From Tomocerus qinae (lineage: Eukaryota; Arthropoda; Collembola; Entomobryomorpha; Tomoceridae): 64,000 bases of DNA. The notes under the pieces were generated by a model. That model was not told the origin of the DNA. It made no database searches and saw only the letters and a list, made by a program, of their open reading frames with translations. Location of the stretch: contig CM034548.1 of the NCBI GenBank assembly GCA_020055645.1, forward strand, positions 15,438,001 through 15,502,000, given 5' to 3'. A program made the position numbers and the translations under genes. This document shows, one piece after another, positions 26,101-38,912 of this stretch (positions are counted from its first letter, which is position 1; each line of letters opens with the position of its first letter).

Positions 26101-28600
26101 ATATACGTAAATAAATGCATACCTAAGTAATGTAATATTTAGGTATGAATCAGAGTGAAGATAATTTTAGTAAGTATTATGATTGTATTATTTAAGTTAT
26201 CTAACTACGTAGTTAAAGAATAAAAACAGATGGGAAGATGAGACAAAGGAAAGTAGTTATATTGCAATAACAGGCTATAAAATGTTACGCACAAGACAAT
26301 TTTTCCATCATCGCCATAAGTGTAGGTATTCATTATATATCCCTATAAATACGTAATTAGAATTACGTTTAATGGGATAGGTGGAATAATAATTTTTGGA
26401 GCGCCGTTCGACTGCTAACTACTATAAAATATAATATCAACACCAACACACTACACTTACACTAGTTAGCAGTTAGCATACATCATAATATAATAATAAT
26501 ATTAGCATAGGTATATATATAGTATATCTTATTTATATATACACAGATGTCTACATCATGCAGGTGAAGGACTTCTTCCTATAATACACATAATAATATT
26601 ATGTATGTGTACAGTGTACATAGTTGTAATTATAGAAGTGATTAAGGATATTATTTACAATACAATGTACAGACCAAAGCAGTTCTTGCAGTAAGTTAGG
26701 CATTTTATTGTATTTTGTGTGATGTGGTATATCATACGTCATTTTTATTATTGTTTCCCTATTATGTCTGCTGACGGGTTTACATGATGCGCGTTTGTCT
26801 TTTAGAAAGAGACTCTTGAGAATGTTTTAAATTGATATTTGCCATCTCTGGCTAAATATATTATGCGTATGAATTTGCACACGTAGTCTTGGGGGCGTCT
26901 GCACAGTGATTTGCATTTTAATTGCGCCGTAAATAGCAATAAATTATCTCAGGTATAAGTTACTTTGAGGAAGTTTAATGCTGAATAGCAGCACAAGAAG
27001 AAAACTGTTTTTTGCTTTCCTGTACATAAATGTGGGAGAATCTAGTGATAATATACACTAGGTAGGTTCTTGTAAATCTAAAAGCTGTAAATGGAACTAT
27101 ATGAGAACATTTTTCTTCAATCTAGTTTTAAAAGTGAGCGAGGTTTATAATTGTTATTTACTGCTGCTCCAGATGCTGTATCTAATCTACCCGACAAGAG
27201 CACTTTGATTTATTAAATGTCTTCATTCTAACTACGTCTGTCTGCATTAAGATTATTGCATAGCATAGTGAGACTTGTTGCAGTAATAAATAACGACTTG
27301 TGTTGACGTATTTATCTATTGTCCTGCCAGTCGATACAATTATAGAAGACACACAAAAGATGGTTATGAGATTATTGACATCAATAAATAGTATTGACAA
27401 ATTAAAAGCTTAAAATGAATTTTATCATCTAAATATGACTTCTAATTAAATGCAGTTGTTGATTGTATTTAAATAATAACCTAACATTATTAGTATAATT
27501 AAAACACAAAATAATTTCATAACTATGCTGTCCTTAATATATTATGAAGGGATATTTCTTATGGTGTTATTATTATGATGAAGGTGGGAGTGTGTGACAA
27601 GTTGTGCATATTGCTGTTCAATGCAGCACAACAAAGGAGACAAAGGGTTTTTGAATAGCCAGTAGGAGATTTGCATATTATTAAGCGTGTTTGCTTGCTT
27701 TGACTCGGCTAATAAGTAAGTTCTGCCAAGTATAAGTTTTTCCTGTGCTACTAGGGCACTCGATACAGCATACGGTATTATAGAATTATTACACAGGATA
27801 GTATTTTACTATGAAAGCATGGACGGTTTGCTTTGTTTCACATAACAATGCACTTGCCACTGATGTGGCTTGGGTGCCGTACCACTGAAGAACAAGTAAC
27901 AGTAAGCATGTACAATAGAACTGGCTAGACTTATATAATTTTTGCAGATATGGATGAGATGAGACGTAAAATTACGCGTAATTCATGACGAGTGTAAGTG
28001 TCGTACGATCCAGACGGGGGTTTCCATTTCCCATGTTTTCTGTGCACACATTATTTACACACAATGTCATTATTATCATTTCTTAGACTATTCATCAGTT
28101 CACATTACAATGGTACTTTATATAATGATATTTAAGTACGATACTAATAAATGTAGTATTAAGGAGTAAATTATACATATGTAGTATTATTACAATAGAT
28201 ATCAGACCAATCTTGCTCTTTAGCTCACCTCACTCCACCTTAACTACCTAATTACAGTTTTATAACATAGTATTGTTAGTTATCATAATCATAACATATG
28301 ATAACAACTTAGGTAGGTAGTAATTAAATATTACGATGCTCTTATCTTTAATTATACTGTACATCATCTGCTAATAGCTATCCTGTTTATTGTAATGCTA
28401 TAAATATATCACGGACATTAATGACTAATAGGTAGGCTAATAGCCTAATATGATATTGAGCTATTTTCTGTGGTGATGTATCGTGCTTTGAGGGTTTATG
28501 TGCATGAGTAACATGTTTGTGTATCTGCATGTAATTGGCATTAGTAATGAATGCACTGCTATGCGTAAAAGTGGATTTGCACACTTGTACACGTAGGTTT
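11198..28600. other. Gene-poor region, first part
   Basis: More than 17 kb of AT-rich DNA. The longest frames (such as 19044-19379 +, 111 codons, hydrophobic and Leu/Ile/Phe-rich) look like chance in this composition and lack a recognisable domain. Small inverted repeats are scattered through it: around 11264-11295 (AATATCCATA and its complement), 16254-16274 (TAGCTATTAG and complement), 17775-17813, and 21301-21322 (GACCTCC/GGAGGTC). I see no tRNA, rRNA or mobile element with clear ends. It could be a very long intron of ERI1, an intergenic regulatory region, or carry a non-coding RNA. Confidence 0.4.
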
Positions 28601-28625
28601 AAAGTTTAAAGTCCCAACAATAGTA

Positions 28626-28669
28626 GTAATATTATACTACGTCTAATATTAGACGTAGTATAATATTAC
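28626..28669. repeat. 44-bp perfect palindrome
   Basis: The 22 bases GTAATATTATACTACGTCTA+AT are followed at once by their exact reverse complement, with no spacer and no mismatch. It could extrude as a cruciform or form a hairpin in RNA. I see no flanking duplication that would mark it as a transposon end. Confidence 0.9.
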
Positions 28670-31600
28670 ATACAAGTGGTATTCACATAAGTTTAGAAGT
28701 GCTAGGTCGCGTGTTATTATCTTATGTAACATCACCAAGATTTACAGACTCGATTGACTTCTTACGTCAATATTATGGGAATTAAGATATTAATTTCTGC
28801 GTAAGTCGTCGAGGGGCTTTTAATATAGTTATATATAATCTGGATGCGTTGTCCATTGGAACAACGTGGATGTAAGTAAGTAAGTAAGTAGGTATTGTTT
28901 AGGTTAAGTTAGTAAGAATCGCAAAAATACACGCCGTCCGTGGTTTCTCATGCATTGCTGCTGGTTGATTACTAGGTATCCGTACTTCGTCAGCAGAATT
29001 CATAGCAGAAGCACATAACCAACGCAATAGAGTAAAAAACTTAGCTCAGTCAGTAGTATGATGGTATGAATCATCACCTTGCTTGCCTCAACATCACATC
29101 AGAGCATTACTAGTTACTAACTAGTCATAGTCATACTACTAGTCATAGCATATAGTCATACTTTTATCATCGTCGACCAGTCATATATAGCTATTCATGT
29201 TATATTGTGCAAAATTCTATGCGTAGCTGTGCTGTGTAAGGTTTTGTGGTCGTTGTACGTAGTACGAGAGGCGCAATTCGCAAATTCCCTAATAGTAGTA
29301 GAAGAGTACATACATGTGTGAGAATGGGGAATGACGGAGTAGAGCAAAGTACGATATCTCTTCTCGTGTTATCCAATCGTTTGTTTTCTATTTATTCTTT
29401 CTATGTAATATTCCAGGAAGATTGTGATGCTAAAGTGTATATGCTTTTATTTGAGACTATGTATGTATGTGGACGGGTTGTTATATTTACACGAGTAAGT
29501 ACGTATTTTTGGTGAGACGAAGAAGTAGAAGCATGTAAAAAGCATTGACTCTCATCATGTTTTGGTTAAGTACAAAGTGGTGTGTATTATTTTTACAGAT
29601 GGAGGAGTGTACTGTATATAAGATAGATAGAACGTAAAAGTAACGTAAAAGTAGATGCATTGGTTTGAGTTGTGACTGCTGGCTTATGCTGACGATGCAT
29701 GCGATGACGATCAAGAACTTTTTAGTTCGTCAAGTCAGTTAAGTTTACTATTGATGATGAGAGTGAAGTAGAGAGAAGAGTTTATAACATCACACAACGA
29801 AAAGACTAACCGCCATAGCACTATTAACTACTACCATTTGCAAACATATCTGATCAGTGCAATTGTGAAGTGAACGTAGAAACAGTGCATTATTATTACT
29901 GCTCAATTAATTAAATAGATATATAGAAAATCCCACAATCAGAGCTCAGTCTCTAGTGCTCCGTTATTATACTACTTGATGAAGAAGACGAGAAAGAGAT
30001 ACTACGTATATGTATCTATTGTATTTGCTTTACTACAATTCACATAACACGAGTGATTTATTTTATTTGGAATTGAATAAGTGTGAAGTTAAATTACATA
30101 AAGTAAGTACTGTTGTGTTGACTTGATTATTATGGAATAAATAATAGTGTATACATATTGTTAGTCATATAGCAGTACATAGCAGAGAAATACTATATAA
30201 ATAAGACTAGATAAAGTTACGTTAGTTAACTACAATTACTTACCTTATATCCTTTTAGTACATGAATCTTTCTACTACTACTCTAGTAGAAGACTCTTTC
30301 ATTATTGTTGAGATTGGGATAGGAGTGAGTAGTACTGTTCGTATACCAATCTTTGAGTGAACAGTCTCATATAGGATTATTATAGACATACGTATTATAA
30401 GATTGGAATGAAATCTTTGCATTTGCTACATTGTACATGCAATCATAATAATATTATAATCAGTCAGCATAAGTACTTCTAACTCAGTAGTCAGTCAGTG
30501 CTCAAGTTCACCAATTTTCCGTCTCTCCTGACTTGTGTTATTAAATCCTTGTCTTTGGCTCCCATCACTCTATCATTTGTCTTTGTATAATATTAATATT
30601 GCATTATGGTGGTACATGTGAGGTTCCTGTTGCTTCATCTCTAACCAAACACTACTCCGTGCCTTTGATGCGATATTAGTATAAGCCAGAGTTAAGGACA
30701 CACAGAGATTGAGAATAATATAATAGAGCCCAGCTGTATGTATGTATATATATACAAGTCTGCATGTCGTGTGTACCTATCTACTACCACCATTCTATAT
30801 ATTATCCTTCTTCGCCGGCGTGCTCGTCTCTGTTTTCATCCAGACGTGCATCTTGCATCAGCTCCCATTTAACGAGAAATGAAAAGATCTGGGAATTGTG
30901 AGAATAGTCCCACTACGAGGAAATACAAGTTACTCATTCCGGTTCTTTTGTTGCAAAAACCCATTCCAACCAGTCACCGACTTTCGCATACTATTATGTA
31001 ACCCTACTGCTCTTGTTTTTCTCAGTATATCAGTAGTGCCTGTCGATCCAGTGACTCCAGCCAAACATTTTTGAGATTTTTGGTGAAATCCTTGCATAAT
31101 TTTTTAGTGTGTGTCCGTTTTCTGGTGACTTTAACGTGTTGTAACTTTTGTTCTTGGTTGTTCCTTGGTTACTACATATGTGTGTTTAAACCAGTATAGA
31201 AAGTAAGTAAAGTAAGCTTTGTTGGTTGCTCTTTCATAGCACAGAGAGTAGTGCTTTACCATTACGGCTCGTAACAGAGGATTTTTTAAATTAAATATTG
31301 TTAGTGCAGTTAAAGTGTTTTTCCTTGCGGATAAGTAGCATTTGTGTCTATGCATTATTATTACTGATAGAACAAACAAGCCAGTTTGTTGGTGCTTATA
31401 GGTTGTTGAGTGAAACGTTAACGTCGTGTACAGTACTGCGAAAAAGCAATATGTAAAAGTATAGTATAGTTATTCTACTACCACTTACTACTACACTCAT
31501 TTCATACGGTACGATTTCTTATTCCCTGCCATATCCACTACGACTACGATATTTAGCATTTCTCTTTTTTATGCAAGGGGACAATCATTGTGTTATTATA

Positions 31601-33020
31601 TGTACTGTTGTCATTGTTGGATACTTATTTGCTGTTGCTCTCCTATACACAATATATAGTTGTTTCTTTCTTTACCAGTCTCATCATCCCTATAGCACTT
31701 GTCTCTTTTATTCTCAAGTAGTGGAATTGCACTAGCACTCTCCCGTGTAGGTAGCTATTTGTAGTCGAGTTGAGTGTCTCGTCAAGTTCTCAAATCAAAA
31801 ACTCTTAAATAAACAGATACCTAGTGGGAGAGTCGTAAAATTATTATTCTACATTAGTGATGTGCAGAAAACTGTGCTATAGATATAGGGATTTGTATTG
31901 GAATCGTCGTTTCTTCGTGATAGTCGTGGAGTACTCAATAGTACCGTCGCATTTATTGTTAGCTGTACATCATCTAGTTGTGTTGTGAGTCTTGTGTGAG
32001 CGTTCACATCAGAAGAGTAAGTAGTAGAAGAGATAGATAGAGAGAATGCCATTATTGCCGTTATGGGCTGAGCCGAGTGACTGAGATGAGACTGAATTGC
32101 AGCGCAAAATGCACTAACAGAACTCATACCTAATTGCATCAGTTGCATGTATAGGCATCTTTTTTTTCTATGTGTTAGTTTCAAAGAAAACAATAAGATA
32201 TCTCCCTTGCTCTTCTGGCCTGACTCCCGTCCGTCCTACCTCCTGATTAATTTTATTTCTGGTTGCCAGTTAAGAAAGTTGAAGTGTAACATTGACAGTG
32301 GGAGCTGACCGTTGGTTGTTGTAAATGCAAAGTAGAACGTCCCTTCGACTTTACGAGATAGTGACTTACCTAAAAGTAATTGGCCTGCTGCTTCGTTGCG
32401 TGAAAGACAGTTTGTGCAGCTACAGTGCAAAAATGCTTCGATTCACTTACGGTGCATGCATAGAGAGAGAGATACATATTCATATTATACTAAATAATAA
32501 TCCATAGGTGTGGTAGAAAACTATATTATGTATAAAGATTTTGCAGGAAGTCACTACTACTAGTCACTCTTCTTCTGAAATGTGAATGGCAGAGTTGAGT
32601 TTGGACACTCAACTCCACCAACACTCTCTACTAGTACAATCTGTTCGAATTATTATGGGGACCGAGAGGAAATGCAGAGCAAAGAAAGAGTATATCTATA
32701 GATACTCTGCTTAGAGACCATAAATAACTGGAGAAATCGCACCGGTCAACTGATAGTCTTACATCTGCTCCTATTAACTTTTGAGAATGCGATGTGACTT
32801 TCTGTTGCAGAAAAACATATTCTCTAGGGATGCATGTATCAATTCTTAACGAGTCTTTATTGAGATTTGTCATTCTTTATAGTATAGATAATATCACAGG
32901 CAGGCTACGGTGGAAAGTGTTTGTGATTTTTTTATCAAGTGTTGCATTGTAAGGTAAAAGGAGACAGGGCTATGCATTTGCAATATCCATATTAATTTTT
33001 GTCTTTAATTTGTCTCACAG
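28670..33020. other. Gene-poor region, second part, upstream of ERI1
   Basis: Probably holds the ERI1 promoter, first exon and intron, but I could not identify the first exon. A GC-richer patch at about 30805-30960 contains a 40-codon frame starting ATG at about 30880, but its donors do not give the phase 0 needed by the first recognised ERI1 exon. TACT/AGTA-rich simple sequence is common. Repeated TAGTCATA units occur near 29110-29160. Confidence 0.4.
28871..28892. repeat. GTAA microsatellite
   Basis: About five tandem GTAA units ending in GTAGG. Short and imperfect. Confidence 0.8.
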
Positions 33021-34506
33021 GACCTCCCTCAGGATTTGGACAATTTCAATTTGCAACATAATTTCCCTGACGGCCCTAACGAGCTTCACAATAATCTAAC
33101 ACGAGAGATCCAGTACATGAGTTTTGAAGAACTACTAAAAGTAGCTCGTTCTCTGCAAATTCCAGGATTCACTTCTGCTGACTTATTACGATATCGAATC
33201 AGGAAGACTTATCAATTGCAAATTGATGCGATGGAGACTCGAAAAGCGTTTATGAACGGATGGGTTCCCAATTACCGCCGATATCAGCAAATGTACCCTG
33301 TTCCCGGAAAGGGATGGTTTGATTACGTCGTCATAGTGGATTTTGAATGCACATGCGAAGATGGAACTCCGCCGGATTTCCAAAATGAAATCATTCAATT
33401 CCCAGCTGTTTTGATTGACACTAGGAAAAGGACGATCATTGATGAATTTAATGTGTACGTAAAGCCTACTCAGAATCCAAACCTCACCGCATTCTGCACG
33501 AATTTAACTGGAATCACTCAGGTAATTTGATGATTAATGCTCTCTGCCTAGTTTCATGTAATTGTTTTGCATTTTACTTTTATCAATACTTTATCACAAT
33601 TCATTCAAGTACTGACTTTGGTGAATTTGCAGGAAACTGTAAACGCCGCTCCTGTTTTTAAAGATGCTTTGAAAATGTTTTCTGACTGGCTCACGTCTCA
33701 TGGACTTGGCGATAACGATTTTACCATTGTAACAGATGGCCCCACGGATATGGGAAAGTTTTTACTGGAGCAGTGCCAAGTGAGTGCTTCACAAATAAAT
33801 ATATCTTATATCTGTAGAATTACTTTTCCCCTTCTAAATTAATAATAACTTATTTATTATGTTAGCTATCTGGCATCGAGTATCCAGCATTCGCTAGGCG
33901 GTGGATAAATATTAGAAAAGTATTCAGCTCCTTTTATGGAATACGATGGGTAAATTTTTTTCCTCCGAATCAATTTTAAAAGCATAGAATTATTAACAAT
34001 TTTTTAACGCAGTTGTTTTGTGGTTACAGTTTAACCTTAAGATAATGATGAATATCATTGGGATGCCATTTGAGGGATGTCACCACAACGGAGCTGACGA
34101 CGCCCGAAATATTGCTACAATCTTTATGCGCCTTTTGCACGACGGATGTCTTGCCTTCCAGAACGAACAAATCGTCTTGGACAAATCTCTACAAAGTAGC
34201 AATCAGCACAACAGATCTTATAATTTGAATAGCGTCATTCCGTTCAACCAATATCCCAATCATAATCCCTACGTTATTCGTTTCGACGAAAAAGGCCAAA
34301 TAATTGAGCAAGGATCCACCTATTTTTACCTTCCTGAGATTTTCGAAACCTTAGGAAACAAAGAAAATTCTGTAATGAGTCAATCAGGCTGTGATGCTGT
34401 GAAAAAGAAGGAAAGGAAGCTATTCAATGTTGTAACTAAACTGGGCGAAAATGACACGGGTTCTACGCAGTCAAATAACTATAGTTCTTCGGCTTCGCGA
34501 TCCTAA
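33021..34506 (+). CDS. ERI1: ERI1, 3'-5' exoribonuclease (5' end missing)
   Basis: DEDDh-type 3'-5' exoribonuclease that trims histone mRNA stem-loops, 5.8S rRNA and small RNAs. Exons found: 33021-33521, 33633-33779, 33866-33949, 34030-34506, all phase 0 with GT..AG borders; 402 residues. A SAP RNA-binding domain lies at about residues 32-68 of this fragment (MSFEELLKVARSL). The nuclease has motif I VDFECTCE (Asp107, Glu109), the NLTGIT segment closing exon 1, motif II TDGPTDMGKFL (Asp206), WINIRK, and motif III HNGADDARNIA (His263, Asp268). All five catalytic positions are kept, so it should be active. The tail after motif III (about 125 residues, Asn/Ser-rich) is longer than in human ERI1. 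The first exon opens at a strong acceptor (GTCTCACAG) with a stop just upstream in frame, so an earlier exon must carry the start; I did not find it. The inserted WVPNYRRYQQMYPVPGKGW before motif I is longer than in human. Confidence 0.93.
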
Positions 34507-36836
34507 TGGTATACTAAGCGTATCTTCATTGTCCTGTAATCGTGTTACTATGATAATGAATATTTATAATATGAACTCAATAGAATTAATTGTTATCGCG
34601 AAATGAACCAATTTACATTTGTACAACGAAAGTGCGTAAAAATTAGTAGTGGAATTACCACGTATATATGTATGAACGAAAAATGAGTGTGAGATGATGA
34701 ATTAAATGTGAAAAAGTGTCTTAATGCTACAATAATCTGGAGAGAAGCTTTCTTATATAGTAGTCTACGTAAATCTCAAAATGTCGTACCTATACATTAT
34801 GTATATAAATATAGTAGATATTATGTGGTATATACTATACATTATGTGATGTGATACACATTTGTATATTTGTAATACATTTCCTATTAGCGTTTTTACT
34901 GTTATAGTCAATCCCCAATGTTTAGGTGAAAAAAACTAAAGTAGTCTACTTATGCTACCAATTAATTACACGAATACATTACCTACCTACCAATAGCGTT
35001 GAAAACATCTTACCAATTAGGATAGTTTTTTATTGAAAAGTGTTGTGATGTAAAAGTGGAGGTGTTAATTTTTTATAAAGTAGACTATCGAGTACAACTG
35101 CCATATGTATGCTCGTATCTAAGAAATTAAGAGTTATGATAATAGACTTTGTTAGTGCTTATGGGTTAAATGTTACTACTCGTTTCTCCAGTTTAGGCTA
35201 ATGTACAGTTTTTTTAACTTACAATTAGTAATGAGAAGCGGTTGGTTCAACGATGAATTTTATAAGGTAGCATAATATTTTACTGTTTTCGATACCAAAT
35301 AATTACTAGCAGCAAGACAAATATATTACAATAACTTTACTACAATAATCACTACAATCATACGCTAAATACTTACATAAAAGTAAATAAAATTAAGAAG
35401 TCTCCTAAATCACCCGTTGAATTGAGGTGATAATGTACTACTATGCATAAAGTAATGAATTATCTAATTTTAATTTTTAGACCGCTATAATTTTAAGCAC
35501 ATAACATCATGCTTAAAAGTCAGTCAATAAATAAAAAATTAACTTTACAATGACATGAAATTCTTTGGAGTGATTTATTAGCATAGAGTTATAGGTATTT
35601 TGATTGCTATATATTCGAGATGGACTCATCCGTATCATCTTTCCATTTTTATTCCAAATATTTCATGTGGATGTCAACTTTCTTTGAGAAATTTAAGTGG
35701 ATGGTTGAACTGGAGGCGTTTTATATCGTACGAGAGCGTAACTGATTAACCCCATTTAAAAACCTTGACCGCATTAAGACCACAATAATACTAAAGGTGG
35801 ATTGGAAATCTCTATAATGCCAGCTTGGCCACTGTAGCAATAGTAACAACATAAACCAACGTGCATTAATGTAGAGAAAAACAGGGTCGCATTTAATACC
35901 GATAAAAATGATCTACATCTGATTCAAATCCTGGTTCATAACCTCAATGAACAAGCAATGCTATGATTTGTAAGTATATGCTAATAAATAGCTAACGATT
36001 TTCTTGGTAACTAGCGTGGGAAACGAAAGTTCAAAATTTAATTTAAATCATTCATTTTTGATTTACTTTTTGCATGTTCCATATTTTCCTATCTTTTACT
36101 CCTTTTGTTTCAGCCTTTGCAAGTACTAAATACTAGTTCTACCAAGTTTTACTGCAAAAAGCTTAAAATTACAAGATGGTCCATAATAAACGAATCAAAA
36201 TATAAGAAACAGAAAATGCTGAATGAAGGCGTACGCGTCAGTCAGAACTCATAAATCATAAAGAGTTTTATCAAAAAACCATGAAAAAGTTCCAATTGTG
36301 GAGATGGAATTTTTATGTCTATTTCGATTTATTCAGCAGCAGGAGGGATCTGACTTATATTCACAACAAAACCTTTAATGTATTTTGCAATTCTTAATTA
36401 CAATTATTCATATAACGAGATACTTTGATGACAGGAGGACTAATAGAGAAAGTAGGGTAAGCTGATACTGGTTATTCAACCAAGTGCACTTCAAATTGGT
36501 CGACAAGGCATTCCGTTTTTCCCGAGCGAGTGTAGACAGCGGGATATTTCGTAATGCAATCTTTCAGCTGAGGTGAGCATTTCTGCTGAGGAAGATTGTC
36601 AGGAAGAAGTTGTAGTCAATTTTGCGATTATCCTGCAATTATATCGTACTGTAGATGTTTTTTATCTCGTGTTTAAAATACTAAAATCGTAAAACCAGGC
36701 TCTATAATAGCAATTCACAGTCGATTATTAATCTCCAAACTTCATTTCTCCATTATTGTCTTGCTGAAAATTAGTGTCAACATTTCACATACTTAACTCT
36801 GAGATAAAACTTCTGTTCACCGATTACCATTTCATC
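34507..36836. other. ERI1 3' UTR and ERI1-LSM1 intergenic region
   Basis: AT-rich, no supported gene. AATAAA hexamers occur at about 35386 and 35526, far from the ERI1 stop, so the poly(A) site is uncertain. A GC-richer stretch near 36470-36610 may belong to the LSM1 promoter or 5' UTR. Confidence 0.4.
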
Positions 36837-38388
36837 ATGTTTGCAAATCACGATTTGGATCCTACTATCATTGAAGGCTGTGCACATCTTCTTGAGGAAA
36901 TAGATAGTAATTTTGCACGTTTTCTATTTTAGACACATATTCAACATTAAGCCGTATAAATGATATTTATCTATTACCCTTTTAAATGTAGATAATGTTA
37001 GTTACCATCTAAAAAATTTTATAGGTAAATGAAGTTGATGCATAATAATGAGATTACTATAAAATATGTATATAGAGAACAAAAAAATTATAAATCTACA
37101 AAAACGCCATGGAAATATTATGTATTAAGGCAGATAATATTAAGAGTAGCATTGGACATCAGAATGTAGTACATTCAACATTGTGTAGTAATCTTATGCT
37201 GGCTGACTGACCTTTCAAGGGAAAAATTATATTTGTCCAGTGTACAAAATACCATTTATCACTTACCAGTGGTAAGTGGTTTTTAATGGTATTTAACGTT
37301 AAATACCACTACTTAAAAAGTAGTGGTAAGTGGTATAAATGGTAAAAAATAGTTTCATTTAAATTTCGTGTTTGAATTTTGAATTAAATTCGGTGCCAAA
37401 GTATGAAATAGCTTAGCAGATGATCATTGTTGTCACAAATTGATAAGTGTTCATCAATCAGAGTAGGATTCAACCAATGGGGGCGCTAATAACCCTTGCC
37501 GATTGAGAAATTAATTGCAATTAAATTAGCATCAATTTTAAATGGGCGATACCAAATACAATCTTTTTTCCTTCATTTTTTTTATAAATTTTGGTGTAAA
37601 ATCAAATAAATATGATTTAATTGATTAAGGGGCTAATTGGAAATATTTCATAGAAAATAAAGTTTTAAAACTTATATTTTAGGAAGTCTAGTGTATCTGT
37701 ACTCAGCTGTCTAATCAATCGCTAAAATTTACCATTTTTACCATTAAATGCATTTTTACCATTAAGTGCATTATTACCACTGTGATGGTAAAAAAGGCTA
37801 AAAAGTGGTAAATTTTGTACACTGTATTTGTCATTGATTGATATTAGAAAATGTTGAGTGTTTATTCGTTTGGATATTTCAACAAAATTAAGTTTTTTAT
37901 TAATTAACTTGTTTTTTTTTCTTTTTTACAGAACGTTTGCTGGTGGTTTTAAGAGATGGGCGAACATTTATCGGAATACTAAGATCGATAGATCAATTTG
38001 CCAATTTAATTTTGCATCATGCTGTAGAACGAATCCATGTCGGAAACAACTTTGGAGATATTCCTCGTGGAATATTTCTAGTCAGAGGCGACAATGTCGT
38101 GTTGGTTGGCGAAATTGTAAGTCCTGGGTATTACACTGAATCGATATCTGCCAGTAGATATTGCGTAAATGAAATCGACTTCTAATTTTAATAGCCATGG
38201 TATTATTTTAGGATAAGGAAAAGGAGGAAAAGACTCCCTTGAAGTGCGTTCCCGTTGAAACGATTTTGGCTGCTCAGCGAGAGGAACAGGAAGAGAGGCT
38301 ACTAAAAGAAGCACGGCGAACTCAAGCTTTCAAAGAACGTGGAATTAACTACAGTACTGAATGTGCTTTAACTGATGAAAACTATTAA
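36837..38388 (+). CDS. LSM1: LSM1, Sm-like subunit of the Lsm1-7 mRNA decay ring
   Basis: Cytoplasmic subunit of the Lsm1-7 heptamer, which binds the 3' end of oligoadenylated mRNA and promotes decapping. Exons: 36837-36906, 37932-38116, 38212-38388; 143 residues, close to human LSM1. The first exon is only 70 bases and was found by its match to the family N-terminus (human SLIEDIDKKH; here HLLEEIDKRL): it ends GAT A|GTAATT, and the A completes AA|CGT of exon 2. The Sm1 motif is VLRDGRTFIGILRSIDQFAN (29-48), with VERIHV and GDIPRGIF after it; the Sm2 motif is IFLVRGDNVVLVGEI (71-85). The C-terminal helix (EEQEERLLKEARRTQAFKER) is typical of LSM1, not LSM8. The N-terminus MFANHDLDPTIIEG is not conserved with human. 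Confidence 0.96.
37238..37824. mobile_element. hAT-like MITE in LSM1 intron 1
   Basis: Terminal inverted repeats begin CAGTGTACAAAAT at both ends (left 37238; right end complement ending at 37824). Both are flanked by the perfect 8-bp duplication TATTTGTC (37230-37237 and 37825-37832). An 8-bp duplication with CA-G-type ends is the hAT pattern. Length is 587 bp with no transposase frame, so it is non-autonomous. The subterminal parts are packed with TACCA/TGGTA motifs; the left part folds into nested hairpins (37249-37345, including CCACTACTT and its complement). It makes up more than half of the intron and its exact duplication suggests a fairly recent insertion. Confidence 0.88.
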
Positions 38389-38520
38389 CTTCAGACACAG
38401 AATCAACAAATTCCCTTACGATTAAATGTTTTTAAAGAGACATTAATTTTGAGCTATTTTTTGTATAATATTAGGTTGGTTATTCCTTGACATATTTTTA
38501 CCGTACATAAAACTCCCAAC

Positions 38521-38526
38521 AATAAA
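38521..38526 (+). terminator. Poly(A) signal AATAAA for LSM1
   Basis: AATAAA 133 bases after the LSM1 stop, the first canonical hexamer on the strand. Confidence 0.5.
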
Positions 38527-38912
38527 AATTTTCAGAAGTATGGATAATTAAAGGTGTCATGAAATAAGAATGGAATATGGAATGAAAGCTAAGGATTTCT
38601 ATTTAAAAATGCTGTTTTATTTAGTATACTTCATCCAGTAATTGTAAATGTAATTGTATGTTGCTTAAAATATTCAATTGATAATGTAATTGCAATTTTA
38701 TGCTTTATTTAACGCTATATCTATGCAATGTAGCGATTAAGGTACTATTAATATTATAATTAAAGTAAATGATAATTTCGATATAATTAACAATAAATTA
38801 ATATACAGTTTTATGACTGCCATTTCCTTTGAAAACTCTATTTTATTTTTATTTCGGATTCTAGGACAGTAATTTATGGATGCTATAATCTTTAATGTAC
38901 ATTATATAAAAT

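Noticed and set aside
30880-31000. 40-codon ATG frame as ERI1 first exon
   Set aside because: Its only good donor is in phase 2, but the recognised ERI1 exon needs phase 0.
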